In this document: piece after piece, positions 1 through 13,022 of the stretch
Numbering within the stretch: position 1 is the stretch's first letter
Layout of the letters: each line of letters begins with the position of its first letter
Notes under the pieces: generated by a model
Databases searched by the model: none
Seen by the model: the letters and a program-made list of their open reading frames with translations, nothing else
Told to the model about the DNA's origin: nothing
Origin: Lepidostoma basale
Lineage: Eukaryota; Arthropoda; Insecta; Trichoptera; Lepidostomatidae
Direction: 5' to 3'
NCBI GenBank assembly: GCA_022606425.2
Contig: JAHDVF020000992.1
Coordinates: forward strand, 868,001 to 932,000
Length of the DNA: 64,000 bases
Made by a program: the position numbers and the translations under genes

Positions 1-532
1 TTTATTTACATTATTACCAATGAACTTCTACCGCAAATTTTAAATAACAACAATAATTTTTGCTCATTTTTTTTTGTACACTTTGCACTTTTGTAATGTC
101 AGGCCTTCAATTGAAAAAGGTTAAAATAAAAAAATCCTGTGGTATTTAAAACAGAACATAAGTTATTATTGGTTTATAATTTAAATTATTGCTTTAATTA
201 AGTTTCAAAAATCAGTTTAAAATATTCTATAAATTTCTGACACATTTTTATTTTGAATATAAAAGTAGTCCTTTTTGTTTTAGTACATAGGTAACTTATT
301 CCACTTGATATTAATCAATTAAGATTTAATTAATTCACACTATGAAATTAAATAAAGCGAAAGATAATAAGAATATTAAATTAAATAACATGTCGTTATT
401 ATAAAAAATCAATGTTAGTAAAAAGTGTTTTGTATCCATTACATTGTCTACACGCGAATACACGTGCTGTAAGGTGATATGCAAATTTATGTTCTTATCG
501 GTCACTTTCGTATTAAAAAAAAACCAATAGGG
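1..532. repeat. AT-rich edge with a dispersed repeat copy
   Basis: Bases 1-62 share the core 'aatgaacttctacc' and the following AT-rich stretch with 39010-39072, so both are copies of one dispersed repeat. The rest, to 532, is AT-rich and has no convincing coding signal. It should be intron of the minus-strand gene whose first exon follows. Confidence 0.45.
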
Positions 533-540
533 TTACTTAC

Positions 541-739
541 TTTTTCCTTGTCTCGCCCCATGCTCTGTCGGATGATCGACATTGTTCATAAAACTTTTCT
601 TTTGAACCTTGTCATTCCAAATATCATAATCGCGTAGTTTTTCAGATCTGACATTCAGCGGGAAACATAATCCAATCAAAACAAATGAAAATTTTAATAA
701 AAAAACGTTCCAAATTTTAGATTTAAGCATTGTTTTCAT
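541..739 (-). CDS. First exon of a possible secreted protein, cut by the window edge
   Basis: An ATG at 739 opens a 66-codon frame ending at a strong GTAAGT donor (intron bases start at 540), in phase 1. The N-terminus has two lysines followed by a hydrophobic run (around VFLLKFSFVLIGLCF) and a plausible cleavage after NVRS, so it reads as a signal peptide. The mature part is polar and charged (KLRDYDIWND, HPTEHGARQ). I do not recognise the family. The remaining exons would lie left of base 1. It could be a chance frame, but signal peptide and consensus donor together make a real first exon plausible. Confidence 0.4.
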
Positions 740-2623
740 TAATTAAAAGAGTGCAGCCAATAACTTTGTATTCGAATTTCGTATTTAATATTATTTTTTA
801 CCATACTAGCAACACTCATTATTAAGTTCTTGATATTTGAGGTTAGCGCAAACAATTGTTCAAATTAAACACGAATTCGATCGGAAACTACTCCATCTAC
901 ATTTTATTAGAGTTGTGAACAGCGCCGCGTACGCTTAGCGACTGTTAGCAGCTCTGATTTTGTGTAATAAAATTGCAAAAAGTCTTATTGAGACCATCAT
1001 CTGGTAACTGGTAAGTTAGTGCCAGGGGCGAAGCGTGAAAATTTTACAACGCCATGTAAATTCATTATCCTAAATCGGCAATTAATTTTCATTGATTTTT
1101 TGTATTTTGTGATTGAAATTAAAATATTTAATTGTATGCTCTAGCAGCAAACAATTTTCATGGCGTTTTAGAGAGATGAATTACCTTCATATTTTTAGTC
1201 AGTTGTTACCAATGTGTATTTTTTACACAATACATAAATAATGTCGATGAAAAAGTATGTTAATTGTCGATATAACAAAGAAAAAGAATAGATTTAAAAA
1301 ATAAAATAAAATGCCTTGGAGGGTATTCGTCACGAGGTAGATATCTTTTGTCCTATGAAGATATTTTTCAATAGTATGAGCAACATCATAGCTTTATTAT
1401 TATTTTTTTTTTAATTACGTAAAAATCAGAAATATATTCAAACATTGAAATGAACATATACGTTTTGTAAATAAAAAATAGTGTAAGCAATTGGAATTAT
1501 CCAAAAATAAAATAAATGGTAGTTAATAAAACAAATTACATAAATGTAATGGCATGGCAGATTCTAGAAAACATTAAATAATAATGAAAAATATAATAGA
1601 AGTTCAAAATATAATGAAGTAGGAGGAAAGACAACAATGATATAAATAACTAATTTCCAGTGTTAAGCCTATTGCTATTTAATACATCAAGCGTGATGGT
1701 AAGTTGGTTACTACGTTTTGTTGTTTATAAATTAATAGTAAATAAGATAATACCGAATTTCTAAATGTATATTATTCTTCCAGGAATTTTATTTATACTT
1801 ATTTTAAACTATTTATTTTGCTTGGCCCGAAAGCGGTTTTCCCTTTCCTAATTTCGAGATGGTGGTGTTTTTTTCTAATCACAAAGTATTTTACCAACAA
1901 CGCCAAGAAGCCTGGAAACACAGTGAATAATCAATAAAGAAAATGTAACTCACAAACCATTGCAAAGTGAATACCTGGGATGAAAAATCTCTATCAGTAA
2001 TTTCAGAACAGCCGTAACATAATACGTGACGTCATGTCAAAAATCTCTGATTTGGGCCTGGCGACTGAGAAAAGGTAGGTACTCCGAGAGTAGCGGTTCT
2101 CGCGAGCAAGTACTGCGGATGTAATGACCGGTTGGCAATCTGTAATTTCATTTGACTGCACCTGTTAAATTTATGTGCCACAAAACATCTCGCGACAATC
2201 ACCATTATTCATCTATAAAATAATGGGCGAAATATATAGATACCACCATTTAGATTACCAATCATTATAAATTATTCTTCTGGTGCATATCCATAGGAGT
2301 ACCTAATGTTTCGTTTGTATGGTATGCGCGCCCTTGAATGTTTAACAAATTGTCGATAGGCAATTGCTGTATCCAAGTGCGGCTGGCCTACCTTATCAGT
2401 ACAGATGGAAGAGAGTATCCCAATCCGACCGCAAGAGTCGAGTCGCGTACGGTTATATTCAAGTACCGGCAAGTCTTTCTGTTCCATAGAAAACATTTAT
2501 GAACCACTGAAAATATATAAAAAAAACATTTTAATTGCCATTTTGATTGTAGTAGTGAGGGAAGAATGATTACTGATTTTAAAAGTATACAAGGAAGATG
2601 GATGGAGTACCTACTTTAAAAAT
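740..2623. other. Intergenic region without recognisable genes
   Basis: This AT-rich stretch holds no frame with a recognisable domain or good splice context. A 74-codon minus-strand frame at 2272-2496 has no homology I can name and no splice pattern. Segments around 2090-2200 are more GC-rich but show no clear repeat structure. Confidence 0.4.
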
Positions 2624-3990
2624 ATGTATGGCAGTGAAATGACTGAGGGTTCAATGAGTATGATCCTTACAAATGTGAGTTGCGCGAATAACGAAAGTGA
2701 TATGACAGAAATAAATTTGAACGAGATAGTAAGATCTGTAAACTGTATGAAAGGCGGAAAAGCTGTTGGTTATGACTGTGTCGCCTTAGAATTTATTAAA
2801 AACGGTGGGCCGGTGGTTTCAGCGTTGTTATAAAGACTCTTCAACCAATGTTTAGAGGAAGGATATACGCCGCTCGACTGGAGAGCTGTTATCATGCCTC
2901 TATATAAGGGAAAGGGGTCTCGTATGGACTGTGGAAATCACCGGGCAATAAGTCTGTTAAGCGTTGTTGCTAAACTCTACGGTCGAATTTTAATAGAAAG
3001 AGTAAAAAAGGCGACGACTGAAACAGCGTGGGATGTACAAGGCGCATTTATGACCGAAAGAGGATGTATGGATCAGATTTTTGAACTTCGAACGCTTGCG
3101 GAGAAGTTTATTGCCAAAAGGCGTAAGCTTTTCTGTGCGTTCGTTGATTTGCAAAAAGTCTACGATCGAGTGAACAGAGATAAACTATAATCTATCTTGT
3201 CCGAACACGGAGTGAGCACAAAAGTGATACGTGCGGTTGCTTTTAACTACGAAGGAAACAATGCCAGTGTTAGGGTAAATGGGGACGTCACGCCTTGGTT
3301 TGATTCACAAAGGATGTTAAGCAGAGCTGCGTGATGTCTCCTTGGTTGTTCAATCCGTATAGTATGGACAAGTGTATGAAAGAACTGAAAGGAATAAATG
3401 CTGGTGCTAAGATGAGCGATTTGTCTGTAAATTGTCTGCTTTACGCGGGCGATGCCGTTCTCTTTGCGTATAGAGCGGACGAATTACAAGTCTTGGTGTC
3501 GAGAATCTATGAGGTATGCAAGTAAAACGATTTAATGATAAATGTCGGAAAGTCAAAGGTGAAAGGGAAGAGCAAATGACAGTTTGTGATATAAGTGTGA
3601 ACGAAGAGAACTTGGAGCAGGTGAGTGAATTTGTGTATTTAGGTAACATGTTCACAGTGGATGGCCGAACGGATAGTGACGTCGAAAGGGTTGGTGCGGG
3701 TAACAAAGTGAATGGAGTATTAAAAATAGTTATTGGATACAAGGATTTATCGATGAAAGCAAAAATGACCATTCAAAATGGAGTTCTGGTCCCAACCCTT
3801 ATGTATGGAACTGGCAGAAGAAGAATGAGGGAAACCGAAGAAAAATCAAATTTAAAAGGTCGGCTGTGTTGGAAGTCGGAAGAATCGACGTACATTCATG
3901 ACTAGCTGTATGAACACGGATGTGTCAGGATAGAGTAATGTGGCAGTCCATTCTTTCTGACCCCCTCTCTGCAGAAATGGCACAATGGTT
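2624..3990 (+). mobile_element. Degenerate RTE-like non-LTR retrotransposon (RT region and 3' end)
   Basis: Successive broken frames encode reverse transcriptase blocks in order: MKGGKAVGYD near 2745, the KGKGS...NHRAISLL block at 2905-2960, RGCMDQIFELRTLAEKF near 3060, the FVDLQKVYDRV motif A near 3142, MSPWLFN near 3331, then YAGD near 3440. In the last, the catalytic YADD has lost its first aspartate. A C-terminal part (VLVPTLMYG) and the 3' end shared with many other copies here follow (gtggcagtccattctttct near 3940). Stops interrupt it near 2831, 3188 and 3330, and the endonuclease domain is missing upstream, so it is a dead 5'-truncated copy. RTE clade membership is inferred from the motifs and the short tandem tail of its relatives. 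Confidence 0.85.
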
Positions 3991-6900
3991 TGTTCAAGTA
4001 CTTTCATATTAATGTCATACCTACCCTGAATTTTAAAGAAAGGCCCAGTGTAAAGCTGTACTTAATAGAAAGCAAGCTCCGAGTCCAAGTCCGAGTCCAT
4101 ACATCATATTCTAGAAGTAGAGTTAGCTAAAGGAAATGCACAGATGGCAGAGGGAATAAAAAAACAGGTTTAGGTCTAGCGATATTAATATATTTTGAAT
4201 ATCAAGTAAACAATAATAACTTTACATAGAGAAAATCTCAACAGCTTTAGCGCAATATAGAATTAGTGATTTTATAGGCAATAACTTTTACATTGTTATT
4301 AATATTAAACAGTTATTTGTACATTTCATGCAAAACTTGGTGTTGTAGGAAGAATTCTGAGGTAATGTGGAAAATATGGCATTGTTAATTGACCGCTTCC
4401 GTCGGGGCCGCTTCCTCGACACGTACACAGAATTAACAGCGAGAGGTCTTCAAATTTTTAATTAACCTAAATACAACCAATTTGGTAACTCTATAAGTAA
4501 ATTACATACAATTTAGATATTCCTGACAAGTCGGATAATGCTCTCGACATTCTAGCCAAATTCACCACTTCCCCGGAGTCATTCGCCAGCTGCGGCTGGA
4601 TTCTAGTTGCCCAACTGAAGGATCTGTAAAGCATCGTTAGCCGAGCAGCACATCTCGCGTAGACATAAGCATATCCATAAACAATTCCTTAAATTATAAC
4701 CATTCATTACAGCTCATTCTTTAATACAATAAAACCCAAAGCCTTAAGATAATAATTAATCATCATGCTCAAACTATCTCGCACGATCCGCAGAATAATA
4801 GTGGAGAGGACATCTACCAGCTACCAGCTAGAGGGGCCGACCAACCACGGGCCCTTTGTAGTCTCGCCTCCCTGCGAGCGCAAGACTGGTCGAGTTGGAA
4901 CATTTTCCCTAACCATCCCAAAGACTGGCTGACTGACTGCATATGCACTGTAACATGATCAATGAAGGACACATCGGAGACAACTCGCAACGGAGTGTCC
5001 GCACAGACCTCGGACCTGGCACAATCGGTAATTTTCGTTAATACACCTAATGAAAAATGGAAGGATGTCGCCAGAGTTTAATATGCGGAAATAGTTACAC
5101 CGTGTCAAACTTACATTACCTATTACTATATGTTATAACCTTTATTATTGTTCCGGAATAACATCGACAGAAAAGACAATGTTGTATGCATCTGTTTGAG
5201 CTAGGCCAAAAAGCCAATGATTTTGTAATTTTCATTTGTTAATGCAAAATAAGAAGGAATTCCTTTTAGAAAACTGAGACTGGGAGGAGCGTGTCATACA
5301 CATCCAACATTTAACCAAGTACTAAAGATAACTATACATTACACCAGCCTGCCAAGCCAAACTAACCACTAAACACAGCAACAATGCTGTGTAGTGTATT
5401 ACACCAATAACCTCAACTAAACGAGACTCAAATTTTAGAAACGATTGGAAAGAGTCTTTTCCTTTGATATTTTTAAAAACAATTAGCGAGCTCTCAAAAG
5501 ATACAAGATAAAAATTCAAAATATTTATAAATGAGTGAAAATGTCTATACTTAAGAACACCATTCATGATTTCTTAAAGGCTTAGAATGAATAGACAAAA
5601 TTACCGTAATTTCGTTGTGCTCAGTTTACAAAATCTCAGTTTCTATCTTATTGTACAAGTTGGAACATTAGTCTACAGAGGAGCGCGTCCTCAATGCTGC
5701 TTAACTTTTACTCGACCTTAGACCTAACAATCCTCGGTGCCGGTGCACGAGGAGTGCTGACAGTGTAACCTCCCATTTTGTAAATTTAGCTATCTAGAAA
5801 GGGCTACTCTGCGTGTATAATTTGCTATCAGCTTATCTTTACGGAATACGCAGAATAACAATCAACATCGCGGTAGATGGATGATACACACGGTACATAT
5901 TACACTTAGCTCCTACACTAAATATGTATAACAAGGCTGTGCAGCAACAATTGTCCACTTCTGGTAGAGACCGACTGACAAACAAGACCGGCTGAGTAAC
6001 CAACTGATTCACCAGGGCTATTGCAAAACTTCCCCTCCCAACAGAGACACCAGCAGGGGGTTGTCTTTCATAAAGAATTGCATGAAAATATAATGTTTAT
6101 AGGATTTTAGAACAACAGTTAAACATTATGTTTCATTAAACCTATGAATAATAATTATTGATCACTCAAGATTCAAAATAAACTTGATGTCAACTTTAGA
6201 ACTTTAAAACATAAAGTCAGTCTCAGATTATGGATCATGTTGTTTGTTTGGCATGCGCACATTCCAGGAATCAAGGCACGTATGTTTATGCAGTTCATAA
6301 CGGGCAGTTCCCCGGCCAACTGACCGAGGCCTCCCGCAAGCAGTTGGCGGGGGAACTCCGAACAGCATGAAGATTAACTATGTTTAACACGATTAGTTAA
6401 ATTATCTTAAGTGTATGTAATTTTAACATTCATACAAAGGTTTTTTGGTGTTTATCATACAAGTTAGTGTTCCGCATCAGATGCCGAGAGGAGATAGCTC
6501 CGTCTAGCTGCCAATGTATTGCGGAGAACACCCGTCCTCTGTACATCGTGATATTGAATCTTACAGTACATAAAATGCTTTGTTCACTTATACTCGATAT
6601 AATATAATCTATTTTACTGAATGCTAATAGTATTTATCCAATCTTAAAAAAATATATCTCTATAGTGTAGTGTATTGTGTGTCTACAAGTCTACAAGCTG
6701 CTCTAATGCTTCTAGCGACTCAAAGTAAATGCACTGGGATATACATCTTCCACGGGATAACCAAACTGTAGGCCTATGTGTATTCTGGAAGTACATATAA
6801 ATAATAGGAATACTTTTATGAACTAACATCAAATGTATATTGATTGGGTAGCACCATTTAACACGTAACCCGGAATAGTCTAGACGCGGAGACGCGGGTC

Positions 6901-8520
6901 CCGCCGCACACTTACACGACAAGGAACATGAAAGAGACTAAACGTGGATCGTGACCGCATTACGGGAATAAAGTACGCTCACTCCAACACACACCCCCAC
7001 ACTAATCTACAATATTTAAACTATTCCAAATACCTTAGCCAATATAACTAACCAAACTCTAAGGAAATGTAATCTAAGTACCATAATAAGTGTAAGGTTT
7101 GTCTTGTGTTCACCGTGGCAGTATGGGCTCGCCGCTCCACCGGCTCGGGGGCTGCTGGAGGGGACGAGGTCTCGTAGACACTAATATTTGGAATACAGCC
7201 ATAATCTTAAGCTTGTTAAGTTCAGCTAATAAAAATTCCTTAAGTTGGCACAGAAACGGTTTGGCATGACACTTTAGGCTCCCCTCGACTCTACAGCTAG
7301 TTGTAGCCTAATCTTAACCCACGCATCCTAAATCTACGTCCATGACCAGAATGCCACAAGTTCACTATACACTAGATAGCTACAATTATCGTACTTACTC
7401 CTATGCGCGTGTAGAGAAAGTACGGACACAGTGTATTGTATTACCAACTAAATGTGATCATTAAACTAGCACACTCAACAAGTGGTTTCAACGGACAACA
7501 AAATGAATACAAGAGCGGTGGTATTCCGGAGAGGTTTGGTTGGTTTTAGTCGGGAATGAATAATAAGGAATAATTTAACAATCACACTTAGCCCTACATA
7601 TTGTAAATAATATCTGGCAGAACTAAAGGCGTCTGATAAAATATATTTGCGGGGCCGGCGGCGCACTTTAAGTACGGGAGCCTGCAGGCGTGCCGCCGCG
7701 GCCCGGAACTGAACACATTCGGCTTGTGAGTCACGGGATATTGTACGCTTACAAACTAAACTATAACGGTACAAAGAGGAAAACCATGTAAGAATGCACT
7801 TTCTGGCCTTATTCATATTTCAACTGTCGAGTTAAACTCCTCTCAAATAAATCTACGCTAAGCAGTGTATACGTTATCATACTTCTCGCCACCTCGTACA
7901 GCCGCTGTCTTTTTGCTTTTAAAGAGCGTAGAACATAGCATCTGTTTAAGATAAATAACAATTGGAATTCTATCCTCTAATATCAATTCAACCCATAATA
8001 GACATATGCATAAGTCATTACATTACTTTAACAGATACTCTAGGGCTATCTTAGAAACCATAGGTCAGGGAGTACTGAAGAGCTGCTGGCGCTAGCAGCA
8101 CTTGTTTACCGCAAAACTCCACACACCTTTGCACTAAATACATTACACATTATCATTGTCCATAGCCCAAAGTACGGGGCGTCGGATTATCAAGATTAAA
8201 AATATATCATTTGTGTAAGACACTTTCATTCTATATTCAAATTTGATTTGACCAAATGAGTGTGTATTTCTAAATGGCTAATTGTTCATTTATAAAAATA
8301 AATTCAGCTGAACCACGGACATGACTTTTACAGTACATTGAATAAAACTTAAGTATGAGGTACTCATCGGGTTATGGATAGTGATATATACCTACATTAG
8401 ATTTCCACAGTCATCACTACAGTACACAGTAATACAACACGATTTGTATGAAGTCAGGACAGGACAACCAACATGTAACAAACAGTTTTCATTAATAAAT
8501 ACTATGGCAGTATGGCAGAC

Positions 8521-8547
8521 ACGCACGCACACACACACACACGCACA
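8521..8547. repeat. Short CA microsatellite
   Basis: A run of CA dinucleotides with CG interruptions, about 27 bp. Confidence 0.8.
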
Positions 8548-8863
8548 CCGCCCGGCTGGCCGCTCTCACAAATATCTCGGAACATTAATAGCAACATGCT
8601 GGGGGGAACAATCTAACATTTATTACACAATCTTATTTTTTTACCGTCTTTCTAAAATTTGAAATGGAAGTATTAAATATTACATTAATAAGTTTTCTCA
8701 TAAAATCGCAGAATAGCTTAACATCCCATAATTTCAAAAAATAAACAATTTTCAGAAATAACACAGATATGCTGTTTAGAGAGTGTAACTAAGGTGGTTG
8801 GACCATGTGCGGCTCTTTACACTTTATGCTTGTAAAACCTGAGTACTTACGAATAAAAACGCT

Positions 8864-9036
8864 AAAGGTAAGGCCACACCAGAGTTCCAGAGTAGAAGTC
8901 AAGACGCAGGTGGCTTGCGATCACACACTGTGGCGTGAAGCATCGAGTTTTGCCGGTCCCATAGTACCCCATACGTTGGTTCTCTAGGTGTTCATCTCGA
9001 CTCCTACTCTGGCACCGCGGTGTGGCCGTACCTTAA
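8864..9036. mobile_element. 173-bp palindromic MITE, copy 1
   Basis: The ends are about 37-bp imperfect inverted repeats built on the core GGCCACACC (left, near 8871) and GGTGTGGCC (right, near 9019). The interior aligns with the reverse complement of 26791-26963, including 'ggtcccatagta' and 'gatcac'. Two diverged copies with shared ends and interior identify a small non-autonomous DNA transposon family. Confidence 0.8.
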
Positions 9037-10468
9037 AGGATTCCTCCAAACAAAATACAAACATAATCAAATAAAAATACGTAACAATCCTTAAAAAATA
9101 CCTTTAGTCACGCAATACGAGAAGCTTTGCTTTCTATATTCCAACAGCTGCCGACTTCGGCTGTGCAGTTTAAACAACACTCAAATCCCGGCGCCCGTTA
9201 AAACTCCCAATTGAGCAAACATTAATTTGTATCACTTTAAAAACTTGCGCAAACTGATCGGTCAAACCTGCAACTCCGCCCCCTGCCGGGAAGAACATCA
9301 ATTCTCGACACACTCTTGCGAGTCAATTATCCACAACGCAGAATGTGTGGGAATGTTGACATGTTCACTGACAATATCATCTATGAAAAATAATAAACTG
9401 CTAGGAAATTAACAACACGCTAAAAAATAAAATTGTAACAAAAAAATCATCATAAATCATCTTCATAAAAATAATTGAACGGGAAAAAATATCATTCACA
9501 TATAAAATAAATTGGAATATATACAAATTTAACATTCAATATAGACAAGTCATTTACTTTGAGTAATATATGAAGAGCATAAAGTCAATTCAAAAGATGG
9601 CATTCCATAATTTTAAGACGAATAATTAAAATCCAAGTTTTACTCCTATAATATACGAACCATAAATAATTTGAATAAAAAACATTTAACCGGGTTATCT
9701 ATGGTCACGGTTTCACACGGTTGCCAACAATTCAGTAACAAAAAAAAGTAGTGTAGCCAGTTTATTGCACGGCTAATGCTTCAGAATGAATATAGATAAC
9801 TTTAGATTGATGAAATTGTAAAATGTACAAGTAATAAATAACAAACACAAGTATGGACATCCGGCTCTGCTTTGTAGATATACTCCAGACACCGGGAAGG
9901 GATAAACATATTGTTTTTAAAGCGATACAAACGCCGGACATTGAACCCCAGCATCCGGTATTACAGGTGTCGGGTAATATCACAATGTTATTAGCTATAA
10001 CAACATTCGATGCATAAATATATAAATCAGTCTATTACAAAAGAGACTACCGGAAAAAAATATTTGGTTAATTCGCAATAGTTAGACACGCACCACCTTC
10101 CGTACAGGACCGAGAGGCTTCGCTCACGAGCAACGTAAACTACAACAAATGTAAAAACACGCCCTATTAATGCTCCATATAAAAACTATTCAAATTACAT
10201 GTTGTCATATATTAAAAATTAACTTAAAATAATGAACACTTTGTGTGAAATAATCTTAATAGGTAAACATCACATCGTCGACACGGGCATGCAGTATACA
10301 CATGTGCCGAGACATCTCTTCCTGCCAACCTCCGACAACACTAGCCATCAACTGTTTGGAAGTTCTAATACATTTCTGCCCGCCTCGTGGAAGACTCTCG
10401 CCACACGCCATAAGCTATCTACTTCCCCTCCCTCCCATGACATTCACATTTAGGACACATTGTTACAT

Positions 10469-13022
10469 TTAATTTTTACTCTTAGCAACCAAATTTTTGG
10501 AGTTTTTGAGTTCTTCACTTTTGGCAAAGTCGATTTGGGCGTAGGTGAAGGTGGAGGCAGGGGCGAGCGACGGCAAGGGGCTGCGCTCCGGGGCCTCCAG
10601 CTCCAGGCTGGCGTAGTGCAGGCGGCACGCGCCCGCCTCACCCGTCACAGAGCTGGGCCGCGAGCCTCCCGGTGTGGTGCCGCCCAGCTCGCTACTGACA
10701 GAGGAGGGCCGCGAGCGCACCGGGCCCTCGCTGTTCACGCTCGGAGGACGGCTGCCGGACCCGTTTCCTTTCTTGCACTTGTTGTTGACCGGACTAGGAC
10801 GTGACAGACCCAGCTTTTGCAACTGACCATTTTGTGCAGTCAGCGTTTCATAACCATCACTAGCCTTGTGGGAGGCGGCCAGCTGGCGATTTAGCACAGA
10901 CTCCACAGGTTTGGGAGAACCGGCTTTGGGGCCACGTGGCTCGCACGCCTCCCCGGCCGCTATGGGCTTGAAGTTGGCTGTGATGGACTGCGTTTGACTC
11001 ACCACTAAGATAGGTTTCTTCACAGTTTGGACTTGATTGATATTAGTAATGTTAACATTGGACTTCATTAAAGGATTTACCATTAGAGTCTTGGTGGCCA
11101 AAGGGTTGGATGACAAGATCATTTGATTCTCTTTCAAGAAACTCTCTCTGCAAGAGTTAGAGAATGCCGGTGTAGAAATTTTCCTCGGTACATTTTGTGT
11201 CTTTGTTCCAGTTATAGTTTGACTTCCGTTGGGAGGTTTTGCAAAAGGCAGATCCGAAAAAAGATTATCGGAAGTGGAGTCCAAGTAATCCACTTGATTG
11301 TGAGCAGACGATTCATCTACCGACTTTTGTTGTACCAATTCATTTATACTTTTATTGGTGACTGACGCATTGGGCTTCAATATGATATAATCAAAATCAG
11401 AATCAAGCACTGAACCAGACACCTTGGTGGCTTTATTGATTAATTGTTTTATATCTTTATCTACAGAAGACTTGGTATTTATGCCGCTACTCTCATTTAT
11501 CTCCTTGACAGTAGAGAGCCGCCCGGGAATCATCTCCATGTAGTCGGAAACACATATGGTCTCTATATTACTGGTCACGGCCCTCTCCAGCGAGGTGCAC
11601 TCAGACTCCGGGCTTAGTGCATTAGATAGGGATAACTTGAGGGTTCCACTGCTGGCGTCCACTGGACACTTGCGTCCGGGCATTATCTCTGACACAGCCA
11701 AGGGTGCCTTAGTGAAAGGCTTCATAGGAGAGCCAGGGCTGAAGGGAAAAATTGTCTGTGGACAATTCCCCACGGGCGTCACCAGCTCTTTGGAATTTCT
11801 CCTGGCATGATGCTTCTTAGATCTTTTCATACTAGAGAGGGGACTTGGCGTCACTGGAGTTACGGGAGACACTCCAGGAGACACTTTAGGTGGAGTTCCC
11901 TTGTGTACGTTAGCATCCGGATTACTACTTTCCTTTAACAAATTAAGTACCGGACTAGAGCTCAAGAAAGGCTGCATCTTGGGATCATGAGGATTATTGG
12001 AACTAATAGCTATTGGTAAGGAACTTATCCGATTACGCAATTTAGCATTTCCAGCTTTGGCATTATTCCAAGACATTTCCACATACCCCTCTGGAGTGGA
12101 CTGAGGCATGACCTGCTGGTTGTCCATTCCTTCATTGATATCGTAAATCCACGATGGTGGAGATTTGGTAATGGAAACTTTCCGAACAGTTGAAGCAATT
12201 GTTTTCACTATTGGGACACCTGCACTCAAATTTTCTGCAGGTTTCATCTCCACATAACCTGCAGACACTTTACCAGGCGACATATCCATGTAGCCATCCG
12301 TGTCCTTCTTTACCTCCGTGAGTATAGGCTGCGGCACGGACAAGGTGAGCTGGCTGCTGCGGTGGGCGGGCAGAGCAGGGGGCGCAGGAGGAGGCATCTC
12401 TCCTTTGGCTGGGGAGGAAGGGGAGCGATTGGTGAAATCCATCTCCATCAAGTCATTCAAGGGTTCCGTAGAACTGTGATTGGAGTTGTACGCATGGCGC
12501 GAGGGAGTACCGGGGACCAGCACAGGTGCGCTGGAAGACTTGGTCCCGGCGTGAGCGGCATTCACCAGATGCTGCAGGTGGCGATGTGGTGGCGTGCCGT
12601 GGTTGAGTATCCTATTATCTTTGTAGGTTTTAGAATGACTGCCAACAGAAAATGCCCTTTTGCGAGCAGAGTCAGATGCTGTTTGCGATTCTGGTCTGTT
12701 GATGACTTTCTTTATATATTCCGGCCTGGAACCAACACTATAGGCTCGCAACGGTCTATTATCATCTTCAACAGGTCCTGGGAAATAAGAGGAAACCTTT
12801 TCCAAATGGAATTCAGAGAAACGAAGATCCGTGGAAGGTGTGCCGCTGGTGACAGAACTGACGGAGGCAGCGGGGGAAAGGGCCTGCGCACCCTCTCGAG
12901 AAGGTTCCATGTCTACGTAGCCGCCATCTGGTCGGGGGGTCATCGAATCCTCAAGGATTTCTTCGACCAGTGATGATGTTCGTGAATGATTTGAAGAATT
13001 GCAGCCAGCTCGAGAATGAATT
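10469..13022 (-). CDS. chico: IRS last exon: YxxM-rich C-terminal tail
   Basis: A 2,554-bp exon entered in phase 2 through an AG at 13023-13024; the joined codon is valine before IHSRAG. It holds the tyrosine sites GGYVDM, DGYMDM, AGYVEM, EGYVEM and SDYMEM, spaced along the first two thirds and matching the PI3K p85 SH2 consensus YxxM. Near the C-terminus come [14 protein letters not shown] and TYAQIDF, plausible sites for other SH2 proteins (inferred). A [11 protein letters not shown] repeat (RPSSVxSE) occurs three times shortly before the end. The stop codon is at 10469-10471. Confidence 0.92.

Larger units (their letters stand above)
4000..10468 (-). other. ORF-poor 6.4-kb stretch, possible very long 3' UTR of the IRS gene
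   Basis: Between the LINE and the IRS stop codon there is no supported coding frame on either strand, yet base composition is more balanced than in the surrounding intergenic DNA and recognisable repeats are few (one MITE at 8864-9036 and one CA tract). The simplest reading is transcribed non-coding DNA downstream of the IRS stop at 10469, which is a very long 3' UTR, or a separate non-coding RNA. No polyadenylation site can be fixed from sequence alone. Confidence 0.35.

Noticed and set aside
2272..2496. 74-codon minus-strand frame
   Set aside because: No domain, no splice context and no neighbours. It is probably part of an unidentified dispersed repeat.
8520..8550. CA repeat as a regulatory element
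   Set aside because: A short microsatellite with no further context to support a function.
12362..12973. 203-codon plus-strand frame opposite the IRS last exon
   Set aside because: It is antisense to well-supported IRS coding sequence, shows no domain, and arises from the GC-rich composition.
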